The notes below the pieces were generated by a model. It ran no database searches. It saw only the letters and a list, made by a program, of their open reading frames with translations, and had not been told where the DNA came from. 64,000 bases of DNA from Cloeon dipterum (Eukaryota > Arthropoda > Insecta > Ephemeroptera > Baetidae): positions 28,196,335 through 28,260,334 of the forward strand of contig NC_088788.1 of assembly GCF_949628265.1 (NCBI RefSeq), written 5' to 3'. The position numbers and the translations under genes are program-made. The first letter of the stretch is position 1, and each line of letters opens with the position of its first letter. Shown one piece after another: positions 25,201 to 38,000 of this stretch.

Positions 25201-27406
25201 GCGAGGCGATGCCTTATAATTTTCATCAGCGGTTAAGACTTGTTTGTGTAGCCGAGTTTCAGGCACCATGAGGAAACACAAGCGAATGCAATAATTATCC
25301 ATCCGCCTTAAGCTCCTCCCACTTTTGACCCTTTTCCCGTAGCTAATATGATGCGCGCTAAATTTATCGGTCAAATTCGGGCATTTGAAAGTTCATGCCT
25401 GATCGATGCTACATTTTTTCAGCTGCGCTCCAGCTTTTCGGGACTTTTTGGGGCTGTTTGCGGATTCTGAGGGGATTGCGGGGTCGATGCTAGGGGAAAT
25501 CGGAGCTGGATCATTAATTTTTTGTGAAGGCTCTCTGTTGCCACGTCTCCCTTTGGATTCCCCAGCGCGATAACCAAACTCAACTCTCTCGCACTTTCGA
25601 AATCAAAAATTTAGGAGCTTAATTCTCGTGTTTAGCACAAACTAGATAACTTTTTAGAAGCAAAATAAATTTCTAATCGTACAAGATTTCTCTTTTGCAA
25701 CGTGTCGAGAAAAATAAATTTTTCCGTCTGCGCAGTAGAATAAACTCTTCCAACCAGGCTGTGTGCTAACATTATAACAGTGTTGCTGGGGGAAGTGTTT
25801 CACGAGAGGCTCAAAATGGGTTAGCTTCAGTTGCAATCAATAGCACTGAATATTTCGCGAAATTTGTGTCAAAAATATCAAAATTTTGACGGCGCGAGAC
25901 GTCGGTCAGCGCGAGAGATTTCTCAGAGCTGGCCGAGGTCGCGCCGCGCTTCTCTGTGACAAATCCGCGCGCAGCTTCTTCATTGTATTTTCACAAGCAT
26001 GGATTGCTTGTGAGTGTGCGCTGGGTGTTGTAAGCACACTCGAACGCAACTCCAGATGAGAGATGAGGCATCAAATGTGGACGCGAATTTCCACATGTCT
26101 TGACATATTTGCTTTTAAGATATAATTTTTTACCACCCCTTTTACTTTAGCCTCATGAATTTTGCGAATGATGATTTTAAACGATTTTTTTTATAAAAGA
26201 CCCATCAAATAAAAGTCAATAAAGAGCAAGAGCGCGTACACACGCGCAGTGTGGCACACACCTCGTTGATTTTTTGTGAAGAACTTAATTTTTAGGATTT
26301 GCCATCACAATCGCAAAAATTGGTCCAAACTAAAATAAGTTGCAAAAGGAAGTTATATGCCACCAAAATTTGATATTATTTGTGCAAATATTTTTTTAAT
26401 TCAAACATCTATTTTTAGGAGCTCATGAAAACATCGCTTAGAAAATTTTGAAGAGTGGTCATTTTTTGTAAAATGAAATGCATGTTATATTTTATTTTCA
26501 ATGGCCGTGTATGAGGAAATATTGAAATCTTAAAGACATAAAAAAATAGGAGTGTCGTCATGTTGATATCTTTTTATTTGCAGCGATTGCTTAAATTAGA
26601 TTCTCACGCTTGCATATAGGACGTAAAATAAAAACGAAGCTAATTAATTATACCCCGCAACAAAGAGTTTCTTAAAGCACTTGCATTAAAGATAGAAAAA
26701 TTAAACAGCGTTGACATTTCTTTGCATGTACACGATTTTATTGTCATTATTTAAAGAACACAGAACTCCAGCATATTTAAAAAATCTGTAAATTAGAGCA
26801 CTATTTTTCAGATGGAAGTAGTAGAGTTCAAAAATCAGACACGACTAGTGCTTGATACAGCTCAAATCAAGGGAATCTACACAATTGCCTGCTCTATAAT
26901 TGCATCGGCATATATATATGATGGCAATTTAATTTGACTGAGCGGCTCTACCAGAGTAACAGCTAATGGCACATGATCTCAAATCGCATTATTTGGGGGA
27001 ACTACGGGTAACAATTAACTAAAGGTAACTCCACCACAGCGTTTCGAATATAAAAATATTTGCACGTTTGGAACATCTGTCGCTGTGATGCTCTTTGATG
27101 TGGCGAGTCCATAGGGCCTGTCAGTCACATTTCAACAAATATATTATAGAGAAAATAAAGTGTTCATTAAGATTTATCAGTTCTAATATATCTAAAATGC
27201 TACAACATTACAGCTTGTCTAAAGATATTACTGGTCCTGCCATCAAGAGAAGTATATTTTCATTTCAGCAGCTAAGACACAAACCGTTGTCGCAGGAAGT
27301 TAAACGGCACACATGTCATACAAGAGAAATGAGCATTTTGGCATGATCAACTGTTTGTTGGCAAACAATCCAATGAAATTGTCAAGCTAGCTGCAGAGGG
27401 GGAACA
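25201..27406. other. Intergenic spacer between UCP4 and the helix-hairpin-helix gene
   Basis: Mostly AT-rich, with a short GC-rich patch at about 25890-25990. A minus-strand AATAAA at 26737-26742 is a possible UCP4 poly(A) site, about 665 nt after its stop. No gene or RNA recognised. Confidence 0.6.
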
Positions 27407-30400
27407 TTAAAACCCTGAGGCAACGAGCGTGCTACGGATTTTCTCGAACGATAGCCAAAATGTAAGCGACCACGGTGCCATTCTGATCCACACCGGGAAG
27501 AAGCCCTTGTACAGGGCGAACATGCCTTCATTCTGCACAGTTTTCATCAGACAGTCGATTGAACCTTTGTACAGCAAACCACTGAAATAAAAGAGAACAT
27601 TGAAATCTGCCAGATTTTAATCTGAATTGGAATGCGAAACACTTACTTTCCTTTGGCGTCAGTCGGCTGATTCATGATTCGAGTTTTGATCACGTCAGCA
27701 GGGGTGCCCATTGTTGCTGCTACAAGCCCAGCACAACCACTGAAATTCCAGAGGCCACATTTAATTCCTGCTCAAGCTACCAATAATTTTTCAGCAAAAA
27801 TAAATAGTACCTTGAGAGGGTATGGGTAACATAGGTATCTGGTAGGTTAGTGTGCGTCAAAATAAATCTCTTGGCAGTATCGTAGGTGGTGAGGTCCCCA
27901 AGGTTGACTAGAGCAGCTCGCTGTACATTAGGAACCGAGCCCTTCCACAGTCCACGCACACCTCCCTTCTTAACAATCTCTGTGAATGCGTGCCACGTGC
28001 CAAACACTCTGAAAAAAAAACATCGAATTAGAGCAAGTTTGAGAATTCTTGCATTTTTTTCATTGATTAAACGCAAATACTAAATAATAAAGGACAAATT
28101 GTGACAAAATCGAGAAGTAAAAGAGAATATTATTATACGTATAAGATATTCGCATAAGCTCAAAACGTTTAAGTTTTAGAAACTGATTTTTATTGCTTAA
28201 CGTGTTTTAAAATTACAGTTATGAAATAAATCATTGATCTTAATCAATCAACGCATCATTCCATAAATCCCCACTTGAACGGGTTAAATTGCAAATAGCT
28301 TCAAATTAACATAATTTAATAATGTTAAAACTAACCTGATTGCCCTGAAAATAATTATTATTTTCTACCTTTTTTAACAATTATTTTGAAACTTTCTTTT
28401 ATTTTCCCACTTGGCCGAGTTCAATTAAAATGCCTGAATATTTTCAAATCACCTTGGTGGTTCTCCCATTAGCCTGCGCTTGCCCTCCATCTGGATGTGC
28501 ACCTTGACCAGGTCGGCAGGGTTGGCAAGTAGCTGGGCGAGGGCGCCAGCAATCACGCCGGACATAGCTGATTTCCTGTCCGTATGGTCAGATGGAGAAA
28601 TGCAGACAAAAAAATGAAATACCAGATAGGGAAGGAGCCATCTGGGTCTTTACTCATTACACTGTCTCTGAGGAATTCGAACGTGACAATCCGAACTCCT
28701 GAGTATACCATGTGTCGGTAGATGGCTGGAGTCATGCCGCACCACAATTTGAAGAAGCCCTCTTCCCTAATAATCCCACCGGCAGTGGCCCACATGCCTC
28801 TGTACTTGCCCTGAAATTTAAAACATCAATTAATAACAAAGAATCTTAACCATGTCACATTTTACTCAACGTCGGATTTGTAAGTACTACAGGAATTTAA
28901 ACTATGATGCTATCAATTTTATTCTTAAATTACAAATTATCAATTCTCTGTCATTCTCATCAAAATGATTTTTAGTTTTCTAGTACTTACAAGGGAAGGT
29001 AAGCATAAGGTAAGCACCACGAAAACAATGTGAGAGATCATAAAACGTAGAAAAACCATTCAATTTTCGGAACATATCATAAGAATTGACTGAAAAATTA
29101 CAAGAAGTATTTCTTTCACCCTGACTAGTACAGACTTGATAAGTTTTTCTTGATTTCACAATTATTTCTCACATTTGATTGTTGCTGCTGTTGCTTGAGA
29201 TGTACTTTATTTTCTAGGTCTAGGAATTGCGAAATAATTCAAACTAAGATATTCATTTTATCATAACACAAATCTAGTCATGCTACATTTTGAAAATCTC
29301 GTGAATTTTTATCATTTAGATCAGCTGAACGCTCAAAAGACTGCTTTATAATCATTTAAGCCTTCAACTCGCAGTGGTTATATACCCAGCGATGGTTAAT
29401 AAATATCAATATACATTAACACAATCACAATTTAATATAATATATATCCACAAAGTTTTTTTTGTACTGTTTTTCTGCAAATACCATAATTATAGGAATT
29501 TTCCAGTACTCTTTAAGCGAAGTCGCGTAATCAATCGGAAGCTAAATTGGTTGGAATTGCTAGTTGCAATTAGATAACTATTTGCAATGGAAAGCGCACT
29601 TTCTCAGCTTACATCAAGCGCTATAAGTGCAGCTTGTAGCCTTGCATAACTATTAAGTTGGATTGTTTGCTATAAGCAGTAAAGCTGATCTGAGAGACAA
29701 GGAATTTGCAGTCTGCTGTAACTGCAAGCAAAATGAAGTAAATTTAATGGTTCTCAGTGTGTACATTTAGACATTATTTTTACTAGCAGATAACTATTAT
29801 TTTAAATTCAACTAAATAACAATTTCAGATAAAGCACCCATGTTGAGAGCCTTGTTATCGCTGTCAATAAAACATTTTATGTGTTTGTCAAGTTCAAGAA
29901 CATGCTCTATTTAAATCTTAAAGTAAGAAAATTAAAGTTAAACGACACCCCACTTCTCATCTATTTATTTTATCTTTGAAACATTTTTTTAATGTAAACT
30001 GTCCGATTTTTATATTTATAAATTGAAAGCCTAAATAATAAAGTGGGCTGCGTGTCACGCCACACGTTATCAGGCCAGGCCCCCAGTTCACATGATGAAA
30101 AAGCCTTGGGTCCAATAATAAATATCGGCGATAAAAACGTAAAGTTAAGCAATCTGCACCAGGCTAAAACGCGATAATGAAAACGTGTTGGTTTGCACTC
30201 ACATGAGTTCCACCCCGCTCGCCTTGAATTTGCAGACGTGTTTTTGTCAAGTCCAGAGGATATGTGACTAGAAAGATTTATATTAAAAATTAGACCAAGA
30301 GTTTCACTTTTTCATTGATCCTACCGAATTCGGCAAATGTAGCAGCAATCACCGAAACTGTGTAGGTGGTTGAAACGGCGCCTGCAAGGCTTTTGCTTCG

Positions 30401-30442
30401 TTTCGGCTCGATCGCCAACTTCTCGATGACCTGCTGGTTCAT
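27407..30442 (-). CDS. Ucp4: Mitochondrial uncoupling protein 4 (SLC25 carrier)
   Basis: Inner-membrane carrier of the UCP4/SLC25A27 type, which moves protons or small anions and lowers membrane potential. Seven coding exons: 30442-30325, 30267-30203, 28810-28623, 28575-28453, 28008-27811, 27739-27647, 27581-27407, total 319 residues, the normal length. The three carrier signatures are present in order: [14 protein letters not shown] (P43), [20 protein letters not shown] (P143) and [15 protein letters not shown] (P244). The stretch [20 protein letters not shown] followed by [15 protein letters not shown] is characteristic of UCP4 rather than UCP1-3, Bmcp or the dicarboxylate carrier. The start ATG sits in a good context (GCCACCATGA) and a spliced leader is likely upstream. 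Intron 3 is only 47 nt (28576-28622). The gene is divergent from Tor, 1.6 kb apart between start codons. Drosophila has more than one Ucp4 copy, so the exact orthologue letter is open. Confidence 0.93.
28811..30202 (-). other. UCP4 intron 2
   Basis: AT-rich 1.4-kb intron, donor ATGTGAGT and acceptor AAATTTCAG. I see nothing else in it. The other long UCP4 intron (28009-28452) is likewise featureless. Confidence 0.8.
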
Positions 30443-30528
30443 GGTGGCGCTTGAAGGACTAATATTGAGGCTGTCTGTTGCTACTGCTGCCTTTTCAACA
30501 GTTGCACAACTATCAAATTGGCATCTTA
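30443..30528 (-). other. UCP4 5' UTR, part adjoining the start codon
   Basis: An acceptor-like CTCACAG ends at 30529, so a leader exon would begin at 30528 and run into the ATG at 30442. Inferred from splice consensus only. Confidence 0.4.
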
Positions 30529-30871
30529 CTGTGAGTTCTGCAACAAACGCTCGACATCAGAACCAGAAATTATTACTTCATAGTCGTTATTCGAATGATT
30601 ATATTATATATTATGATACGAGAGATTCGCGCATCTAACAATGATTTCGCAGCTAATATGATACATATGCAACTTTTTGCGACGATGGTCGCGCGATGAC
30701 ACTCAAGAAAAAGTCAAGGATTCGAGCAAAAATGAGGCCTTGAATTGCCCAAAAAATATAATGCACTAATTATATCTGCGCTGCATTCCCGCGCCAAGAA
30801 TAATACATTTTCTTCAATGCGTAGGATGCTCAATGATTCCAATTTTAAGTAATATGTGTATTATTACTTAC

Positions 30872-30950
30872 GTAGGTTTGTAGCTGCCGAGAACCATCAT
30901 TGTGGAATTCCGCAGCCTGAGTGTGTGTGTGCAGCAAGTTGAAAAGAAAA
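30872..30950 (-). other. Putative UCP4 leader exon
   Basis: On the minus strand a strong donor, CCTAC|GTAAGTAA, lies at 30872/30871. It could join the acceptor at 30529 through a 342-nt intron. The 5' end is not defined (30950 is a guess). It carries an ATG pair at about 30894-30899 that opens a short upstream frame. Confidence 0.35.
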
Positions 30951-31229
30951 ATCAGCACAACTTCAATTTATTACATGCACCACTTTCTCCGCAGATTGAC
31001 TTGAAATGAAAATATAAAAGAGTGATTTCCATCAGCTGGTTCAGGCTGGGCAACATGCCGAAACAATTCACGTAGCGAAGGCAACCAACTTCAAGAAGTG
31101 AGAAGCTCCATAGGAAATAAGGTGACACTGCAGAAAGAAACCCTTTATATAGCATATATAGCTCTCCCCGATAGATAAAAAACTTGAAAACACTACAGGT
31201 TCAAATTTAATTGAAACAGGAAAAAATTT
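30951..31229. other. Spacer between UCP4 leader and tRNA-Ala
   Basis: Nothing recognised beyond presumed UCP4 promoter sequence. Confidence 0.5.
31221..31226 (-). terminator. RNA polymerase III terminator of tRNA-Ala
   Basis: A run of six T on the minus strand starts three bases after the last encoded tRNA base, the standard Pol III stop signal. Confidence 0.85.
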
Positions 31230-31301
31230 GGAGGCGCCGGGTATCGATCCCGGTACCTCTCGCATGCTAAGCGAGCGCTCTACCATCTGAGCTACGCCCC
31301 C
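31230..31301 (-). tRNA. tRNA-Ala(AGC): tRNA-Ala (anticodon AGC)
   Basis: A 72-nt intronless gene that folds into a perfect cloverleaf. The acceptor stem GGGGGCG pairs with CGCCTCC and includes the G3:U70 wobble pair that identifies alanine tRNAs. D arm GCTC/GAGC; anticodon stem CTCGC/GCGAG around TTAGCAT, anticodon AGC; T arm CCGGG/CCCGG around ATCGATA. The CCA end is not encoded, as in eukaryotes. The A box TAGCTCAGATGG and a B-box-like GGGATCGATACCC are internal promoters. It lies between the divergent UCP4 and Tor genes, 746 bp from the Tor start codon. Confidence 0.98.
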
Positions 31302-32046
31302 TCTTCCTTGATGTTGATTGGTATAGAATATATAAATGTAGGTTTATGGCGTCGCTTCCAGTCGCTTCCTTGTGGCTTGTGTTGCTGTTGCTACTGCGCA
31401 GTGCAAAGAGCACGAAGACCATGGGTGACCACTTTGTTATTGCGCTACGCCTTCTTATCATTAATCGGTTTGCCATACTTAATTGAAACTGCCTTCTAAT
31501 TTATGCAATAACATTATCTGCGAGGTTTTGAGAAATAGTGTTGACCCGTTCTGAAATTTTGGAGTACATAGGTAGTTATTATATCTTAGTAACCAGTTTT
31601 ATATTCATACATTATATATAAGAGCATGCGTGAGATCGTGGGATCAACTGATCAGGCTTCAGTTAATTTAAAGCTTGAACAATGACCGGTCGACTGAGTG
31701 GTCTAGCACAATCAACAAAAACTAGTTCATACTTTATTTCACTTAAATAAATCGTAGTGTGCCTTGATTTTTTTTAATTCTATTGACCAAACCAACTTAT
31801 TGTTCAACGTTAAAAATAATGAGCTCCAATGTGGTCATATTATGAAGCATTTTGTGAAAATTTTTATTTATTTCTCCCTTCTTATTCTCAACTTGTTAGC
31901 TATACGATTAGTATACTGTTCAATTTGTTTGTTTTTTATTGATATACAGGAAATGTAGAAGTACTTCTGTGTACACACGGACTGACGGATCGGGTCTTTA
32001 GGCAATAAAGACGACGATAAACAAAGTTGAGCCTCAAAGTACCGCC
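31302..32046 (+). promoter_or_regulatory. Tor upstream region
   Basis: 745 bp between tRNA-Ala and the Tor ATG, AT-rich, holding the Tor promoter and 5' UTR by position. No specific box stands out. The start codon context ACCGCCATGT is strong. Confidence 0.5.
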
Positions 32047-35000
32047 ATGTCGTCACCAGTAATGATGCAAATTGTTAATGGGCTGAAGTCCCGCAACCCT
32101 GAAACCAGGGCAAAATCAGCAAAAGAACTGCATCACTATGTATGCTTTATTCTTCTGGCTTAATTGGAATAAATTTATATTTAATTTAAATTTGAAGGTT
32201 ACTACTGAGTTGCGGGAAGTGTCTGTTGAAGAATGGACAGCGTTTATGGATGAGTTCAACAAGCACATCCACGAAATGGTTAACAGCAAAGACATTCACG
32301 AGAAACTAGGTGGCATTGCTGCCATGAGTGAGTCAACTTCAATTTTAGCCAATTATGTTGCTACTTAATTTTTGTTTTAGTATGCTTGATCAAAGGAGAC
32401 GTTGGAAAAATCAACACAAGAATCAGCAGATTTGCCAACTACCTCAGAAATCTGCTCCCTTGTACTGATATAAATGTGATGCACATGGCAGTCAAGACGA
32501 TGGGTCAAGTGGCACTGGTCTCGGGCACCAGTACCACAGAGTACTTTGAATTTGAGATGAAACGAGCATTTGAGTGGCTTGCTGGAGACCGAAACGAACA
32601 CAAGAGACTTGCAGCTGTAAGAAATTAACAGTAGACAACTATTTTGACCTAATTTTATTGTGTCAAGGTGTTGGTCCTGCGGGAACTGGCAGTTTCAATG
32701 CCCACCTACTTTTACCAGCAAGTGCAGCAGTTTTTCGAACTTATCTTCAACGGTGTGCGTGACCCTTACAAAGCGATCAGGGAGGGCGCCGTCGAGGCCA
32801 TTCGAGCTGCTCTTGTGGTCACTGCCCAGAGAGAGACGGCCAAGCAGGCGCAGAAACCACTCTGGTACAAGCAGTGCTACGAGGAAGTCAAAACAGGATT
32901 TGAAGAGGCTGCCACTAAAGGCCGCAGTGGTAACTTGGAGGAAAGAATACATGGCTCTCTCTTGGTGATTAATGAGCTCATGAGGTGTGGTCACACGGAG
33001 TGGGAGAAGCAGTACGAAGGGCTAAAAGACAGGATCAAATTCAAACCACCACCACCACAAATTGACCAGGTATGCAGAGTGTTAGAATGCCAGTGCAGGT
33101 AACCCAGCTGTTTCTCTATCCAGGAATTACTTGGGTTTGGGCTTCGAGTTCGAATCACTCCTAGCTCCAAGTCTCCAGCTTCCTCTCAGCAGAAAATCCA
33201 CAGGCTGCAAGGCTTAAGTGAAAGCGCAGCCTGCCGCCAGCTAATAGCTGAAAATTTTGACGAGATTTGCACTCAGGCTTTGAGCCATAGAAATTCCCGT
33301 TCACCGCACATTCAGTCTGCGCTGCTGAATCTGCTACCCAGACTTGCTGCATTCAACAAATCCAAGTTTTCAAAAGAGTAAGAAACCTAGGTGAAAATTA
33401 ACACCGGATGCTAACATCTATTTATCCTTGTAGCCATTTATCCGTCACAATGCAACATTTACTGTTTTGTCTGAGGTCGAGAGACAAGGACAGAGCTCTT
33501 GCTTTCACAATCATTGGCTTGATTGCAGTGGCGGTCGAGAAAGATATTTTGCCTCACCTGCCTAAGGTCATGGATTTGATCAAAATGGCGCTCCCTGCAA
33601 AGGTTCAGTATTTTATTTGTGAAAGTGGCAACTAACTATGGCTTAATTCATACTAGGAGGGTAAAAAGCGTAGCTCCACAACTGACACTCCAGTTCTCAA
33701 TAAGCGAAGAAACACCCAAGAGCCAGCTGTCCTCTTCTGCATCACCCTTTTGGGCGTTGCCCTCCGCACCTCTCTAGAAGCTGAGGTCAGAATATGACAC
33801 TTTTATAATGAAACTGAGATAGTTATTTCCTTTAATTTTGTGTAATATCTTTGCATACTTCAACAGGTTCGGGATATTCTGGAGCAAATATTGGCCACTG
33901 GGTTGAGCAGCGCGCTTACAACAGCTCTCCAAGAACTGGCTACTGCTATTCCTTCTCTGCGACGGGACATTTCAGATGGTTTACTTAAGATGTTGTCCTT
34001 GGTCCTGATGAACCAGCCTCTTCGATACGGCAGCTTGAATCGTCATTCTTCTCACTCTCCTCCACCTATTTCACAAGACGCTGCCGAAATTGAGAACATG
34101 GTGCTTGCATTGAGAACCCTTGGAAGCTTCAATTTTGATGGTTTTAGTCAAGGAAATGTGTCCGAAAAAATTCACAAGCTAATATTTCAGGTCACTCGCT
34201 GCTGCAGTTTGTCAGGCAGTGTGCAGATCACTACCTGGTTAGTGATAACCAGCAGATTCGGTTGGAGTCAGTTCGCACATGTAGCAGACTATTGGTCCTT
34301 GCTCTTGAAGGCCCACAAATGCACGCGTTACAAGCCACTGTTGCTGATGTGCTTGGGAAACTGCTTCTTGTTGGAATAACTGATTCAGGTATTCATTTAG
34401 TTGTATGAGTTCTAACATAACTGTAATTTAAAGTATGGACATAATGTGTTTAAACACAAATTGTATTATTTTTTCACTGAAATGGCTGAAATAAAGATTA
34501 AATCAATTAAAAAAGGTAATTTTAAAGAAGCTCAAAAAGATGGAACTGCTTATTTATTTTCCTTTCGTTAGCTTTTGAGTTTGTATGCTAACTAGTATAT
34601 AGTTTACTGCATGTTAAGAAAAAAGGAAAACTAAAATTTATTTTGCAAATACACAGTGAAATGAGCTTTCTTTCCTAATACTAATTAAATTCCCATCACT
34701 TTTCTGCGATTTCACATTTCTAGATATAACCAAAAGAAAGGTTATTTATATATTTAAATTTTTTATTTAGCTGTTGATGTAAACTAAAGGAGAATATAAG
34801 TTTTGCAGGTTTTGATTAATATCACTGATATTAGCTTGATAATTATACAATTTTCATGCAGATGTTGAGGTTCGGTTCTGCGTGCTGGAGTCGCTGGATG
34901 AAGCTTTTGATATGCACCTTGCCCAGGCAGAAAACCTGACCGCACTCTTTATTGCCCTAAATGACGAAGCCTTTGAGGTCAGAGAGCTGGCAATGTGCCT

Positions 35001-38000
35001 TGTGGGCAGGCTGAGCAACATGAATCCCGCTTACGTCAAGCCATCCCTACGAATGACCCTCACACACCTCATAACTGAGCTCAAGTACAGTGGCTTGGGC
35101 AGAAATAAGGAGCAGGCAGCTCGACTTTTGAGTTTGATGGTCAACTCTGCCCCTCGGATGGTTCGCCCGTACATGCAGTACATTTTGAATGTGCTTGTGC
35201 CCAAGTTGAAGGAGCCTGAGCAAAACCCGGGAGTTCTCCTTGCCGTTCTCACCTGCATTGGCTACTTGGCTGAGGTCGGAGGATCAGAATTAGTGCCTTG
35301 GCTGCCAGAAATGCTCTCTTTGCTGCTGGAGATGCTTGGGGATGGAAGTAGCAATGAAAAGAGGAGTGTGTCTTTATGGGTAAGCTTTTGAAGTTTTTGT
35401 GGGAGAATTCTTTCATTTGTTAAATTTAGGTCCTGGGCCAACTTGTGGAGGCAACTGGATATGTAATCGTACCCTATACAGAGTACCCAATCCTCCTGGA
35501 CACCCTGCTTTCCTTCTTGAAAACGGAACAAAACCCAGCCATTCGCCGTGAAACTCTACGCGTGCTTGGTTTGCTTGGTGCATTGGACCCTTACAAGCAC
35601 AAAATGAACCTTGGCCAGATTGACGCTCAGTCAGATGCAGCAGTGCTGCTTTCAATCACAGATCAGTCAGAGGCTGAATCGAGCCAAGATTTGAGCACAA
35701 GTGAAATGCTGGTCAACATGAGTTCTTCGACCTTGGAAGAATACTACCCAGCAATAGCAATTGCGACGCTGATGCGAATCATTCGTGATCCCACTCTGGC
35801 CCAGCATCATACCATGGTCGTGCAGGCCGTCACCTTTATTTTCAAGAGTCTTGGCATAAAGTGCGTGCCCTACATAGCTCAAGTGATGCCTTCCCTCTTG
35901 CATGTTGTGCGAGTTGCAGAAGCCAACTTCAGGGAATTCCTCTTCCAGCAGTTGGCCCAGCTAATCGCTATCGTGAAACAACATATCAGGCCATACTTGG
36001 ACAATATTTTTGAACTCATTAAAGTAAGTGATAGTTTAGAAGCATACATTTTTGAATTAAAATTCATATTTTCTTTCAGGAGTTCTGGATGGTCAGCTCC
36101 AACCTGCAGTGCACCCTCATTTTGCTGATTGAACACATTGCTGTCGCCCTTGGATCTGAATTCAAGGTGTTCCTTCCACAACTGATACCCCAGATCCTGA
36201 GGGTTCTGACCCACGATAACAGCAAGGACCGACAGGTCACCCTGAAGCTTTTGGCAGCTCTTCAGAAGTTTGGTGGAACTCTTGAGGATTACATCCACTT
36301 GGTTCTGCCTCCAGTTGTGCGCCTTTTTGATTCCACGGACTGCCCCGTTGCTGTTTGCAAAATGGCGCTAGAGACTGTTGACGTGCTATCAGATTCGCTG
36401 AACTTTTCAGACTTGGCTTCAAGAATTATTCACCCACTTGTCAGAGTTCTGGACAATAATCCTGATCTTAGGCCTGTGGCGATGGAAACTCTTTGTGCGC
36501 TCGTCATACAACTTGGAAGGAAATACACAATATTCATTCCGCTGGTACACAGGAACTTGGCAAAGCATAAAATCGCTCATCAGAAATACGAAGTGCTTGC
36601 ATGCAGAGTCATAAGCGTAAGCTCTCGTAAAAAACTTGTGAGTCACTTTCTTATGACAATGAAAACACAGGAAACAAGTTCCTTAGAAGAAGAAGAACTC
36701 CTCTATTCAAAATCTGGACTCTCCAGGAGCAAAAACAGGGAAAACGAACTTTCCTCAATGGACACAACCACGATTAAAAAGTTAAGCATGTCTGCTGCGG
36801 GAGCAGCTAAACTCCAAAAAGCCTGGGCGTCCACCAGGCGGGTGTCCAAAGATGATTGGATTGAGTGGCTCCGACGATTAAGTATTGAGTTCCTGAAAGA
36901 ATCACCATCCCCTGTGATGAAGTCAGTTTAAATGCATGACTTCTGAGATGTATATTTAATATCTTCAATCTGTCATTCAGATCTTGCTGGGTGTTGGCTC
37001 AGACTTACTCGCAACTGCCGAGAGACTTGTTCAACGCTGCCTTTGTGTCTTGCTGGACCCAACTCACTCCGAGCCAGCAGGCCGAGTTGATTCAGAGCTT
37101 GCAGCAGGCCCTGTTAGTTCCTGATCTTCCAGAGGTCACACAAACCATTCTAAATTTGGCCGAGTTCATGGATCACTGTGATAAGGTAGGTCGGAGCCGA
37201 CTCGGCTATTTTTTGGTTTCAAATGTGTCTAACCGTTGCATTTTCCAGGGGCCTTTGCCGATCGATACGCAGATTCTGGGTGAACGAGCCATGCACTGCC
37301 GAGCATATGCCAAAGCTCTACATCACAAAGAGGAAGCGTTCCACAAGGAGCCGAACAGCCAGGTGATTGAATCCCTTATCTCCATCAACAACAAGCTGCA
37401 ACAAAAGGAGGCTGCCGCCGGTCTTTTGGAATACGTCATCACCCACAAAGCAGGTGCTGACGTGAAAATCCAGGAGCGCTGGCACGAAAAACTACACAAC
37501 TGGGAGAAAGCCCTGCACATGTACGAGGATAAGCTGAAAGAGAACAGTGAGGATCTGGAGCTGTCTCTGGGACAGATGCGGTGTCTCGAGGCGCTGGGTG
37601 AGTGGGGCCAGCTGCATGAAGTGGCCAGCAGTCGGTGGGAACAGGTCGAGGACCCTGGGAAGCATAAAATGGCCCGAATGGCCGCGGCAGCAGCTTGGGG
37701 TCTCAGCCAGTGGGAGTCGATGGACCAGTACGTCACCTGCATTCCCAGGGACACCTTGGACGGAGCGTTTTATAGAGCAGTGCTGGCAGTCCATCGAGGA
37801 CAGTACACCGCTGCTCAGTTGGTATGTCTCTTTTTGAAATTTAAATCACTGGATTAATTATTGCGTGTTAGCTGATTGACTCGGCAAGAGATCTGCTTGA
37901 CACAGAGCTCACAGCAATGGCTGGGGAGAGTTACCAGAGAGCTTATGGAGCAATGGTTTCCCTGCAAATGTTGGCAGAGTTGGAGGAAGTTGTCCTGTAC

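Noticed and set aside
34141..34190. Apparent loss of the Tor frame after residue FDG
   Set aside because: Explained by a 50-nt intron; with it removed the reading [17 protein letters not shown] matches Tor and all later phases close.
35879..36298. 139-codon minus-strand frame opposite Tor
   Set aside because: Antisense shadow of HEAT-repeat exons 11-12; no minus-strand splice or start evidence.
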